Assembly: GCA_019413925.1 (NCBI GenBank)
Contig: DXMY01000027.1
Location: 1 to 64,000 of the forward strand
Reading direction: 5' to 3'
Source: Collinsella sp.
Lineage (GTDB): Bacteria > Actinomycetota > Coriobacteriia > Coriobacteriales > Coriobacteriaceae
Length of the DNA stretch: 64,000 nucleotides
In this document: one piece after another, positions 23,725 to 39,665 of the stretch
How positions within the stretch are numbered: the stretch's first letter is position 1
How the letters are laid out: every line of letters starts with the position of its first letter
Translations under genes and position numbers: made by a program
Notes under the pieces: generated by a model
Database searches by the model: none
Told to the model about the DNA's origin: nothing
Seen by the model: only the letters and a program-made list of their open reading frames with translations

Positions 23725-25824
23725 TTAGGCGTTCTTGCTCATGACCTCGTCCACGATGGACTTGGGCGCGGGCTCATAAGAGTCGAACTGCATCGTGTAG
23801 GATGCACGGCCCTGGGTCTGGGAGCGAAGGTCGGTAGCGTAACCGAACATCTCGCCCAGCGGCACCTTGGCACGGATGAGCTTGCTGTTCTTGCGATCCT
23901 CCATGCCCTCGATCTTGCCGCGGCGACCGGAGAGGTTGCCCATAACGTCGCCCATGTACTGCTCGGGAGTCTCGACCTCGACAGCCATGATCGGCTCGAG
24001 CAGCTGCGGGTCGGACTTCTTGAGGGCGTCCTTGATAGCCATAGAACCGGCGATCTTGAAGGCGGCCTCGGAGGAGTCGACCTCGTGGTAAGAACCGTCG
24101 AACAGGGTGACCTTAACGTCGAGGACCGGGAAGCCGGCGATAACACCGGTGTTCAGGGCCTCCTGGATGCCCTTGTCGATGGACGGGATGTACTCCTTGG
24201 GCACGACGCCGCCGACGATAGCGTTGACGAACTCGTAGCCGAAGCCCTCCTCCATCTTCTCGAGCTTGATGACGGCGTGGCCGTACTGACCGCGACCGCC
24301 GGACTGACGGACGAACTTGCCCTCAGCCTTCTCGACGTCGTGACCAGCGGTCTCGCGGTAGGCAACCTGGGGCTTACCAACGTTAGCGTCAACCTTGAAC
24401 TCGCGGAGCAGACGGTCGACGATGATCTCGAGGTGCAGCTCGCCCATGCCGGCGATGATGGTCTGGCCGGTCTCGTGGTTGGTGGACACCTGGAAGGTCG
24501 GGTCCTCCTCGGCGAGCTTGGTCAGAGCCAGGGACATCTTGTCCTGCTCGGCCTTAGTCTTGGGCTCGATGGCAACGTCGATAACGGGCTTAGCGAACTC
24601 GATCTTCTCGAGGACGATCTCCTTGCCCTCGGCGCACAGGGTGTCACCGGTGGTGGAGTTCTTGAAACCGACGCAAGCGACGATGTCGCCGGCGGCAGCG
24701 TCGTCACGGTCGATACGCTCGGCGGCGTTCATCTCGAGGATGCGGCCGAGGCGCTCGCGCTGACCGTTGGAAGCGTTGACAACGTAGGAGCCGGACTCGG
24801 CGCGGCCGGAGTAAACGCGGACGTAGGTGAGCTTACCGACGAACGGGTCGGTCATGATCTTGAAGACCAGGCCGGAGAAGGGCTCGTCGAAGGAAGGATG
24901 ACGCTGGATCTCCTCGCCGGTGTCCGGATCGGTACCGGTGACGGCCTCAACGTCAAGCGGGCTGGGCAGGTAGTCGACGACAGCGTCGAGCAGCTCCTGA
25001 ACACCCTTGTTCTTGTAGGCGGAACCCACGAAGACGAGGTTGAGCTCGTTGGCCAGAACGCCCTTGCGCAGAGCAGCCTTGAGCTCCTCAACGGTGAAGT
25101 CCTCCTCCATGAGGATCTTCTCCATGAGCTCGTCGTCAAAGCTGGCAGCAGCGTCGAGGAGCTCCTCGCGCTTGGTGGCAGCGATGTCGGCGAACTCAGC
25201 CGGGATCTCGTCCATCGGCTCGGGGTAGGTCATGCCCTTGTCGTCGGCCTTGAAGTCCCATGCGGTCATGGTGACGAGGTCGATGACGCCCCAGAAGTTG
25301 TCCTCGGCGCCCATCGGGACCTGAGCGGCCACAGCGTTGGCGTCGAGACGATCCTTCATGGTCTCGATAGCGTTGAAGAAGTCAGCGCCCACGCGGTCAT
25401 ACTTGTTGATGAAGGCGATGCGGGGGACGTTGAAGGTAGAAGCCTGACGCCAAACGGTCTCAGACTGAGGCTGAACGCCGGCAACGGCGTCGAAGACGGC
25501 GACAGCACCATCGAGGACGCGCAGGCAGCGCTCGACCTCGGCGGTGAAGTCAACGTGGCCCGGGGTGTCGATGATCTGGATGCGGTAGTCCTTACCGTCC
25601 TTGTTCCAGAAGCACGTGGTAGCAGCGGAGGTAATGGTTACGCCGCGCTCCTGCTCCTGAACCATCCAGTCCATGGTGGCAGCGCCCTCATGGACCTCAC
25701 CGATCTTGTGGGTCTTACCGGTGTAGTAAAGAATACGCTCGGTCGTGGTGGTCTTACCGGCATCGATGTGGGCCATGATGCCGATGTTACGGGTATCGGA
25801 AAGCTTGTACTTAGGCTTAGCCAT
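23725..25824 (-). CDS. fusA: Translation elongation factor G
   Basis: A 699-residue EF-G, which drives ribosomal translocation with GTP. G1 is AHIDAGKTTTTER, G2 is RGVTITSAATTC, G3 is DTPGHVDFTAEVER, and G4 is NKYDRVGADF. Domain IV has the SGGRGQYGHAVIKLE loop. It is full length and in the usual place between rpsG and rpsJ of a tuf-less str operon. Confidence 0.98.
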   Translation of the reverse strand: MAKPKYKLSDTRNIGIMAHIDAGKTTTTERILYYTGKTHKIGEVHEGAATMDWMVQEQERGVTITSAATTCFWNKDGKDYRIQIIDTPGHVDFTAEVERCLRVLDGAVAVFDAVAGVQPQSETVWRQASTFNVPRIAFINKYDRVGADFFNAIETMKDRLDANAVAAQVPMGAEDNFWGVIDLVTMTAWDFKADDKGMTYPEPMDEIPAEFADIAATKREELLDAAASFDDELMEKILMEEDFTVEELKAALRKGVLANELNLVFVGSAYKNKGVQELLDAVVDYLPSPLDVEAVTGTDPDTGEEIQRHPSFDEPFSGLVFKIMTDPFVGKLTYVRVYSGRAESGSYVVNASNGQRERLGRILEMNAAERIDRDDAAAGDIVACVGFKNSTTGDTLCAEGKEIVLEKIEFAKPVIDVAIEPKTKAEQDKMSLALTKLAEEDPTFQVSTNHETGQTIIAGMGELHLEIIVDRLLREFKVDANVGKPQVAYRETAGHDVEKAEGKFVRQSGGRGQYGHAVIKLEKMEEGFGYEFVNAIVGGVVPKEYIPSIDKGIQEALNTGVIAGFPVLDVKVTLFDGSYHEVDSSEAAFKIAGSMAIKDALKKSDPQLLEPIMAVEVETPEQYMGDVMGNLSGRRGKIEGMEDRKNSKLIRAKVPLGEMFGYATDLRSQTQGRASYTMQFDSYEPAPKSIVDEVMSKNA

Positions 25825-25843
25825 GTTAGTTCCTTACCTTAAC

Positions 25844-26317
25844 TTACCAACGATAGTGAGAGAACGCGCGGTTGGCCTCGGCCATCTTGAAGACGTCCTC
25901 ACGCTTCTTGACGGAAGCACCAAGACCGTTGGAGGCGTCGAGGATCTCGTTGGCGAGACGCTCGGCCATGGTCTTCTCCTTGCGAGCGCGGGAGAAGTTG
26001 ACGATCCAGCGGATACCCAGAGCGGTGGAACGACGGGAGTTGACCTCCATCGGGACCTGATAGGTAGCGCCACCGACACGCTTGGGCTTAACCTCGAGCG
26101 TGGGCTTGACGTTGTCCATAGCCTTCTTGAAGGTAGCGAGAGCGTCGCCACCCTCGGACTTCTCGGCAACGATCTCGAAAGCGGTGTAAACGATGCGCTC
26201 AGCGGTGGCCTTCTTGCCGTCAAGAAGGACCTTGTTGATGAGCTGGGTCACCAGGCGGTTGTTGTAAACGGCGTCAGGCTGAACCTCACGACGATTAGCT
26301 GCTGCACGACGCGGCAT
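25844..26317 (-). CDS. rpsG: 30S ribosomal protein S7
   Basis: A 157-residue S7, which organises the 30S head. It begins MPRRAAANRREVQPDAVYNN and carries the VKPTLEVKPKRVGGATYQVP segment and the AHYRW-like end (FSHYRW). It lies 19 bases before fusA. Confidence 0.98.
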   Translation of the reverse strand: MPRRAAANRREVQPDAVYNNRLVTQLINKVLLDGKKATAERIVYTAFEIVAEKSEGGDALATFKKAMDNVKPTLEVKPKRVGGATYQVPMEVNSRRSTALGIRWIVNFSRARKEKTMAERLANEILDASNGLGASVKKREDVFKMAEANRAFSHYRW

Positions 26318-26390
26318 GTGAAATCTCCTTAAGTGTCTACCGTGCGGCGTTTAGGCGACACACGGCGAAAGTATCAAAACGTTATCTGGC

Positions 26391-26768
26391 TTATTTGGCC
26401 TTGGGGCGCTTAGCACCGTACTTGGAACGGGCCTGCATACGGTTCTGGACCGGAGCAGCGTCGTAGGCGCCACGGATGACGTGATAACGGACACCAGGGA
26501 GGTCACGGACACGACCGCCGCGGACGAGCACGATGGAGTGCTCCTGCAGGTTGTGGCCCTCACCCGGGATGTAAGCAGTAACTTCGATGCCGTTGACAAG
26601 GCGAACACGGGCAACCTTACGAAGAGCCGAGTTCGGCTTCTTGGGGCTCGTGGTGAAGACGCGGGTGCACACGCCGCGCTTCTGGGAGTTGTGCTGCAGA
26701 GCAGCGTTCTTGGACTTCTTGGGCACGGAACGACGGCCCTGGCGAACCAGCTGGTTAATAGTAGGCAA
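26391..26768 (-). CDS. rpsL: 30S ribosomal protein S12
   Basis: A 125-residue S12 at the decoding centre. TTSPKKPNSALRKVARV and GEGHNLQEHS are conserved. In the second decoding loop the sequence is GGRVRDLPGVRYH, where Escherichia coli has Lys87 (GGRVKDLPG); the codon is CGT. Lys-to-Arg at this site is a known streptomycin-resistance change. The Lys of the first loop is kept. It is the first gene of the str operon. Confidence 0.98.
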   Translation of the reverse strand: MPTINQLVRQGRRSVPKKSKNAALQHNSQKRGVCTRVFTTSPKKPNSALRKVARVRLVNGIEVTAYIPGEGHNLQEHSIVLVRGGRVRDLPGVRYHVIRGAYDAAPVQNRMQARSKYGAKRPKAK

Positions 26769-26861
26769 AGCGTACTCCTTCTCGAATGATTCCAGCTTTC
26801 TGTAAAGTGCAACGGCTTGAATCGAGGGGTCAGCATCCCCCTACGAAACACGCAGTTCGAT

Positions 26862-26914
26862 AGGATACGTGGCGTTAGCTGTGCCGTCAACAGACCACGC
26901 CGCCGGGCGTATCC
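26862..26914 (-). promoter_or_regulatory. rpsL (str operon) promoter with upstream shared motif
   Basis: On the minus strand TTGACG (26885-26890) is 17 bases from TATCCT (26862-26867), which gives a leader of about 90 bases. Five bases upstream of the -35 box is GGATACGCCCGGCGGCGTG (26896-26914). Its GGATACGCCCG part also occurs at the rplC promoter, and a variant lies in the rplW-rplB spacer. Confidence 0.65.
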
Positions 26915-26974
26915 CAAAATAGGCACATTTCCGCAAACCCTACACAAAAGGAATCCCCTTCTGTGCGCTTGGGA

Positions 26975-27113
26975 GGATTCCCGGGCCGGGCGGCACAGGG
27001 GTTAAGTTTGCTGCTCTACAGTCCTGGCTCGCACGGAGGCCACATTAAGTGGCCTCCGGCTCGTGCGGAACTCGCGACAAACTTAACCCCTGTGCCACCC
27101 GGCCCGGGAATCC
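26975..27113. repeat. Family A element, copy 2: 36-bp inverted arms with conserved core
   Basis: Arms at 26975-27010 and 27078-27113 are complementary over 36 bases with one mismatch that would be G-U in RNA. The 67-base core (27011-27077) has CTGCTCTACAGTCCTG, the GAGGCCAC-ATTAA-GTGGCCTC hairpin and GTGCGGAACTCGCGA, nearly the same as copy 1, whose arms are unrelated. It lies about 85 bases upstream of the rpsL promoter. Confidence 0.9.
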
Positions 27114-27138
27114 GGCGTGCTCGTCAGGAAAACGCTAC

Positions 27139-27170
27139 CCGCCAAAAAGGGACAGGTTAATTTTGGTCGG
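27139..27170 (+). repeat. Hairpin with GGGACAGG loop
   Basis: CCGCCAAAA and TTTTGGTCGG flank AAGGGACAGGTTAA; the stem has one bulge. A closely similar sequence, AAAGGACAGGTTTATTTTGG, occurs on the minus strand near 28956-28985. It belongs with the GGGACAG-loop hairpins. The 552-base gap 26769-27320 otherwise holds only the promoter, family A copy 2 and a terminator. Confidence 0.5.
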
Positions 27171-27285
27171 TTTTATCTGGGGAAACGTCGCGCTCCAGCG
27201 GTGATCTGCTCTCACCTGTCGCATGGAAATCGGCGGCGTCTTCGGAAGTATATTGCTCGTTTTAACCGCCCATTTAACGCAAAAT

Positions 27286-27314
27286 GGGCCGCTTCCCCTA
27301 GTAGGAAGCGGCCC
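27286..27314 (-). terminator. Terminator of the sigma/anti-sigma operon
   Basis: GGGCCGCTTCC (27286-27296) pairs perfectly with 27304-27314, and the minus strand continues ATTTTGCG. It is six bases after the anti-sigma gene. Confidence 0.8.
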
Positions 27315-27320
27315 CAAATC

Positions 27321-28397
27321 TTACGAATAGACAATGGTAAAGGGTTCCGACGTTTCGGCGTCCCCTGTTGAAGTGCAGCGTGTGCCCTCAAGCGTTACTG
27401 AGACCACTTGGTCGACATCAATCAACTTCGTTGGCACCCAAATGTTCTCTCCGCTATTGCGTGCCATCGAAACATAGAAATTGTACGCCCCTGCGTCGTC
27501 ATCTTCGATAATCTGCTCCGATCCATCCTTGTAGCTGACGGTCAGTTTATGATCAACTGCTTCATAGCCCAGATCATAGATGTGCGTCTGGATGGAAAAC
27601 GGGCTAATCTCAAGAGACGAGTCATCGGAGCTGAGTTCCTTTATATCAACGTGCGCTCCGACGTTAAACTCTGGCGTCGATACCTCGATCACCTTCGCAT
27701 CCTCACCTTTGCCCTCCGTCCAGCTGATATTCCAGGTGACCGCATGTCCCAAATCTCGCTCGCGATCCCACGAGGCAAAGTACATCGTGCCATTAATGAC
27801 CGTGTCGCTTGATGTGTCCTTATCAATTGTGCAGCGTGTGTCAGCCCATTCCTCGCCGAAGTTCATGCTGGGCGTGCCGATTCCTTGTTCTTCTTCACCA
27901 TAGAGAACTAGTTCGCCAGTCTCTGCTGCCGGCTTGTAGTAGTTAACACCATTTGGATTGGATAGCGTAAACGTCACAGCACCGCAGCCGTTTTGGTCGA
28001 TTGCCATCTCATGGATATCGAGCGTATAGCCGTTACCCTCGACGGACAGATTAACTTTCTGAACTGTGCCCTCCAGGCTTTGGGGCGCGATGCCATCACC
28101 GAACTCTCTGGTGTAGGTATATTTAGTTCCCGATGAGCCTCCGTTGGTCCAGGTAATGGAATCCCCGTTGCCGTGGTTTCCCCAAGCTGAGGCAAAATAG
28201 CTGGAATTGACAACGGCGTAGGCGACCCCTCCGGTCGCCAGCACTCCGGCAAGGCATCCGATCACGGCAACATACAGAGGCTTCGCGTGACCCTTTCGGC
28301 GAAGCGGCTCACCAGCAGCGGCATAAAGAACACGGTCAGCAAGATCGCTATCGGCTTGGACGGACTCGAAGGCCTGCTTGATTTGATTGGATTTCAC
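27321..28397 (-). CDS. Probable membrane-anchored anti-sigma factor
   Basis: A 358-residue protein. A short cytoplasmic N terminus (about 45 residues) is followed by one membrane helix, PLYVAVIGCLAGVLATGGVA, and then about 290 extracellular residues rich in Asp, Ser and Thr with beta-like repeats. No catalytic motif is seen. The layout (gene after an ECF sigma gene, overlapping it by 50 bases) and topology match anti-sigma factors of DUF4179-like type. The start is GTG with GAGGAGGG upstream. The signal it senses is unknown. Function is inferred from context. Confidence 0.65.
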   Translation of the reverse strand: MKSNQIKQAFESVQADSDLADRVLYAAAGEPLRRKGHAKPLYVAVIGCLAGVLATGGVAYAVVNSSYFASAWGNHGNGDSITWTNGGSSGTKYTYTREFGDGIAPQSLEGTVQKVNLSVEGNGYTLDIHEMAIDQNGCGAVTFTLSNPNGVNYYKPAAETGELVLYGEEEQGIGTPSMNFGEEWADTRCTIDKDTSSDTVINGTMYFASWDRERDLGHAVTWNISWTEGKGEDAKVIEVSTPEFNVGAHVDIKELSSDDSSLEISPFSIQTHIYDLGYEAVDHKLTVSYKDGSEQIIEDDDAGAYNFYVSMARNSGENIWVPTKLIDVDQVVSVTLEGTRCTSTGDAETSEPFTIVYS

Positions 28398-28866
28398 GGT
28401 CGCCCTCCTCTAGGATGAATTTGAGCTTCGATCGACCGCGAGCTAAACGCGTTCGAACGGTCGCGGCCGGCACATGCAGTAACTCGGCAATCTCTGAAGT
28501 CGAAAAGCCCAGATAGTAATAGAGCACGATGGGAACACGGAATCGCTCCGGAAGTCGCATAACGTCTGACAAGACCGCCTTGGTCTCATCCTGCGCCGCC
28601 GAAAGCGAATCGGTCAGACTTTCAATATCCTCCACGCGTCTCCACGGCTTTCGAAAGAGCGATTTGCATTCATTGATCGTGACCCGGATAAGCCATCGAC
28701 GAAGATGTTCCCAACTTTCAAAATGTCCATCGCTTTTAAGCAACTTAAGAAAGACGTCTTGGGCAATATCGTCGGCATCGGCGCGATCGCGCAGGTACGT
28801 CAATGCGATTCGGAACACGACATCCCGGTGATCTTCGACCGCCTGTCTAAAAGCTTGTTCTTCCAT
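28348..28866 (-). CDS. RNA polymerase ECF-type sigma factor
   Basis: A 172-residue ECF sigma factor. Region 2 has DVVFRIALTYLRDRADADDIAQDVFLKLL, and region 4 has RLPERFRVPIVLYYYLGFSTSEIAELLHVPAATVRTRLARGRSKL. The ATG at 28866 has GGGAGG five bases upstream; the GTG two codons earlier does not. It overlaps the anti-sigma gene in another frame. A promoter of ECF type lies just upstream, suggesting self-activation. Confidence 0.92.
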   Translation of the reverse strand: MEEQAFRQAVEDHRDVVFRIALTYLRDRADADDIAQDVFLKLLKSDGHFESWEHLRRWLIRVTINECKSLFRKPWRRVEDIESLTDSLSAAQDETKAVLSDVMRLPERFRVPIVLYYYLGFSTSEIAELLHVPAATVRTRLARGRSKLKFILEEGDREIQSNQAGLRVRPSR

Positions 28867-28914
28867 AATCACCTCCCGGTGACGTTAATGGTTCTCGATG
28901 AGGCCCTCACCATA

Positions 28915-28943
28915 GATACGCTCTTGTCGGGCGAATTGTTTCA
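28915..28943 (-). promoter_or_regulatory. ECF-type promoter of the sigma factor gene
   Basis: On the minus strand TGAAAC (28938-28943) is followed after 17 bases by CGTATC (28915-28920). This closely resembles the TGAAAC-N16-CGTA consensus of the sigma-W class, one base longer in the spacer. It lies about 50 bases upstream of the start codon, so the factor probably transcribes its own operon. Confidence 0.65.
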
Positions 28944-29032
28944 AATTCAAGCAGGAAAAACCTACCAAAATAAACCTGTCCTTTATTGGCAAGGGATCAA
29001 TGGAACGCAACAGGTTGAGCATACGCAAGCGA

Positions 29033-29170
29033 GCGGCCCCCAGAGCGTACAAGGTGGCATGAAAAAGGCAGGGCATTGACCTTTTGGTCATGCCCTGCCT
29101 TTTGAATGACAGATTGTAGCTCTGGGGGCCGCGCAGCGACGGAGGTCGCCGCCGTTCGTTAGAACGGCGG
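29033..29170 (-). ncRNA. Family B structured element, copy 1, 3' of rpoC
   Basis: On the minus strand, seven bases after the rpoC stop, comes a 9-bp hairpin (29149-29170, CCGCCGTTC arms), then a long stem-loop. Its outer stem is 14 bp (29033-29046 with 29119-29132, ending CCAGAGC/GCTCTGG). Inside is an internal loop with CAATCTG on one side and CACCTTG on the other, then an inner stem capped by GACCAAAAGGTC. The inner stem is followed by TTTTT and may terminate rpoBC. The same arrangement with changed but still paired stems occurs at 56896-57032. Confidence 0.6.
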
Positions 29171-29176
29171 AACTAG

Positions 29177-33655
<4,479 letters not shown>

Positions 33656-33661
33656 AGTCAA

Positions 33662-37153
<3,492 letters not shown>

Positions 37154-37227
37154 CAGGTTTTTCCTCCTTCACGGAAATGCTCGGTGGGTTGGCGAGGCAT
37201 AGCTTCGCCAGTTATCGCAACCTAATA

Positions 37228-37255
37228 GTTTATCAGGTACCGACCGTTGGGCAAG
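37228..37255 (-). promoter_or_regulatory. Candidate rpoB promoter
   Basis: TTGCCC (37250-37255) is 16 bases from TAAACT (37228-37233) on the minus strand, about 75 bases before the rpoB start. The rest of 37154-37392 has only a small hairpin with CTGTTCA arms (37339-37363). The galU terminator just upstream supports an independent rpoB promoter. Confidence 0.4.
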
Positions 37256-37392
37256 AAAAGCCTTGACGCGATTGAGTTTTTGGAGTAGCAAAGTTTTTCG
37301 ACAGAAAAGATGCAGGTAGATAGGTATGTATCGAACACCTGTTCATATATTTTCTGTGAACAGAGAGCCGACAATCGCAGCTCTTATAAAAA

Positions 37393-37420
37393 ACGGGTGC
37401 GGACCGAGGTCCGCACCCGT
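37393..37420 (-). terminator. Terminator of galU
   Basis: ACGGGTGCGGACC (37393-37405) pairs perfectly with 37408-37420, and TTTTTTAT follows on the minus strand. It separates galU from rpoBC. Confidence 0.9.
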
Positions 37421-37440
37421 AAATGTCGATGATCGAAGGC

Positions 37441-38349
37441 TTATTTGCGCATCAAGCCGCCGCGCTCGTCGATGGCGTCCCAGAAGGCGCTGGCAAAGCG
37501 GGGGTCGCTTGCAGCCATGAGGGCGTTGGTGGCCATCCAGCCAGAGGGAGTGCCGGTGTCGTAGCCCGACAGCGGGTCGATGACGACCGCATACATGGCC
37601 TCGCGATCGAGCGAACGGGCCATGGCGTCGGTGAGCTGGATCTCGCCGCCCTTGCCGGCCTGCTGATCTGCCAGCAGGTCCATGACCAGCGGGCTCAGCA
37701 GATAGCGGCCGACGATGTACAGGCTGGACGGAGCAGCCTCGGGAGCGGGCTTCTCGACCAGACCGCCGATACGCCAGACAGCGCCCGGCTCTGCATCGGC
37801 AACGTCCTCGGCGCCCTCGAGCGAACCAACGCGCTCGCCGGCGATAACGCCGTAGCGGCTGACTTCCTCGGGCGAGCAAGCAGCGACGGCGATAACCGAA
37901 GCGCCACCGTGCTCCTTGGAAACGGCGAGCATCTTGTCGCAGATGTCGCGGTTAGGCACAACGTAGTCGCCCAGAAGAACCAGGAAGTTCCCCCCTGCCA
38001 CGGCGTCGGCAGCAGAGCGGATAGCATGGCCGAGGCCCTTGGGCTCGTACTGATAACGGAAGTCGACCGGCATACCGCCAGCGTGGGCGACGGCATCGGC
38101 ATAGGCGTTCTTGCCGCGCTCGCGCAGCAGGTTCTCGAGCGAGCGATCGGGCTGGAAGTAGTTCAGTAGCTCGGGCTTACCGGGAGAAGTAACGATGATG
38201 GCATCGTCGACCTCCTCGGGATCGAGCGCCTCCTCAACGACATACTGGATGACCGGCTTGTCGAGCACCGGCAGCATCTCTTTGGGCGTGCACTTGGTGC
38301 CGGGCAGAAAACGCGTGCCAAGACCGGCGGCGGGGATGATTGCCTTCAT
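37441..38349 (-). CDS. galU: UTP--glucose-1-phosphate uridylyltransferase
   Basis: A 302-residue nucleotidyltransferase making UDP-glucose for cell-envelope polymers and galactose use. It has IPAAGLGTRFLPGTKCTPKEMLPVLDKP split over the start, KPVIQYVVEEA, and YEPKGLGHAI with the FLVLLGDYVV box. The ATG at 38349 has AAGGAT upstream; the open frame before it is not conserved. It has its own terminator and stands alone between rplL and rpoB. Confidence 0.95.
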   Translation of the reverse strand: MKAIIPAAGLGTRFLPGTKCTPKEMLPVLDKPVIQYVVEEALDPEEVDDAIIVTSPGKPELLNYFQPDRSLENLLRERGKNAYADAVAHAGGMPVDFRYQYEPKGLGHAIRSAADAVAGGNFLVLLGDYVVPNRDICDKMLAVSKEHGGASVIAVAACSPEEVSRYGVIAGERVGSLEGAEDVADAEPGAVWRIGGLVEKPAPEAAPSSLYIVGRYLLSPLVMDLLADQQAGKGGEIQLTDAMARSLDREAMYAVVIDPLSGYDTGTPSGWMATNALMAASDPRFASAFWDAIDERGGLMRK

Positions 38350-38603
38350 GTTATTCAAAGATCCTTTCGCAGGCGCAAAAGCGCCCCATGCGTGCGGCAC
38401 ACAGCCGCAGACCAAATTGCGATACCCAAGCATCTTACCGCTGGAACTATATGTCGCTACAAGGCAGAGACAATTCTTCAGCAGGTCAACGCAAATTATT
38501 GCTCGAATGGTGCAATTTTATTGCCCAACGACAGGGCACCCGATACGACGCAAATCACAGAACATGGCAGTTTGAGCAACCGACGTCGAGGGACCGAAAA
38601 ACA

Positions 38604-38636
38604 AAAAAGACGGGGCTCGCAATGCGAACCCCGTCT
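38604..38636 (-). terminator. Terminator of rplJ-rplL
   Basis: AGACGGGG and CCCCGTCT arms (38608-38636) with a short loop; the minus strand continues TTTTTTG. The rest of 38350-38603 is non-coding, AT-richer than its surroundings, and should hold the galU promoter. I found only a weak candidate (TTGTCT, 16 bases, TATAGT). Confidence 0.85.
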
Positions 38637-38663
38637 GCAAAGAAATCTGGCGAGAAAGCCTGA

Positions 38664-39041
38664 TTACTTGAGGGTGACAGCAGCGCCAGCAGCCTCGAGC
38701 TTCTCCTTGGCAGCCTCGGCGTCCTCCTTCTTGGCACCCTCGAGAACAGCCTTGGGAGCGCCCTCGACGACCTCCTTGGCCTCCTTCAGGCCAAGGTTGG
38801 TGAGCTCACGGACGGCCTTGATGACCTGGATCTTGTTGTCGCCGAAGCCCTCGAGCACGACGTCAAACTCGGTCTTCTCCTCGGCCTCAGCAGCGCCAGC
38901 AGCGGGAGCGGCGACAACAGCGGCAGGAGCAGCGGCGGAAACGCCGAAGGTGTCCTCGATAGCCTTAACGAGCTCGGAAGCCTCGAGAAGGGTCATTTCC
39001 TTAAGAGCATCGATGATCTCATCGGTGGTAAGCTTAGCCAT
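38664..39041 (-). CDS. rplL: 50S ribosomal protein L7/L12
   Basis: A 125-residue stalk protein that recruits EF-G and EF-Tu. An N-terminal dimerisation part (LTTDEIIDALKEMTLLEASE), an Ala-rich hinge at about residues 38-55, and the C-terminal FDVVLEGFGDNKIQVIKAVRE domain are present. The ATG at 39041 has AAAGGAC upstream. It is followed by a terminator rather than by rpoB. Confidence 0.98.
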   Translation of the reverse strand: MAKLTTDEIIDALKEMTLLEASELVKAIEDTFGVSAAAPAAVVAAPAAGAAEAEEKTEFDVVLEGFGDNKIQVIKAVRELTNLGLKEAKEVVEGAPKAVLEGAKKEDAEAAKEKLEAAGAAVTLK

Positions 39042-39143
39042 TTCTAAGTCCTTTCGGTTTCCGTGCGGATGCACGGAGATCAGTTAAAACACGGCGCGAA
39101 TACGCCAGGGGTGCGGCGTTGCCGCCGCGGGTGAAAACAGCGA

Positions 39144-39665
39144 CTAGGCTGCCTTCTGCTCGGAGACCTGCTGGATCGAACGAGCGAGACCAGAGGAAAC
39201 GCCGTTGACGCAGACAGCGATGTCGCGAGCGAAACCGGAGATGAGACCGGCGATCTGGCCGAGAAGCTGATCCTTGGTGGGCAGCTCGGCGATAGCCTTA
39301 ACATCATCAGCGGAAACGGCCTTGCCGTCGGAGATACCGCCCTTGATCTCAAGGACGCCCTTGGACTTAGCGGAGAAGTCCTTAAGGGCCTTAGCGGCCT
39401 CGACCGGCTCGGTCTCGTAGAACACATAAGCGACGGGGCCGGCGAGAATCTCGTCGATCTCGGGCTGCTCCTGGTTCTTGAGGGCGATCTTGACCAGGTT
39501 GTTCTTGTAGACCTTCATCTCGGCGCCGCACTCGCGAAGCTGATGACGCAGCTCCTGAGCCTGCTTAACCGTCAGACCGTTGTAGTTGACGACGAACAGA
39601 CCGGCGTTCTCGGCGATACGGGACTCGATCTCTGCAACCTTGTCGATTTTGTACTGCTGGGGCAT
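39144..39665 (-). CDS. rplJ: 50S ribosomal protein L10
   Basis: A 173-residue L10, the stalk base that holds L7/L12 dimers. KIDKVAEIESRIAENAGLFVVNYNGLTV is the N-terminal domain and the C-terminal helix carries the L12-binding segments. L10-L12 commonly controls its own translation through the leader, and a leader of that type precedes this gene. AGGAGG precedes the ATG. Confidence 0.97.
   Translation of the reverse strand: MPQQYKIDKVAEIESRIAENAGLFVVNYNGLTVKQAQELRHQLRECGAEMKVYKNNLVKIALKNQEQPEIDEILAGPVAYVFYETEPVEAAKALKDFSAKSKGVLEIKGGISDGKAVSADDVKAIAELPTKDQLLGQIAGLISGFARDIAVCVNGVSSGLARSIQQVSEQKAA

Noticed and set aside
28867..29032. Small gene between the sigma factor and family B copy 1
   Set aside because: Frames crossing this region run through the sigma gene or the repeats and lack a start with a ribosome-binding site.
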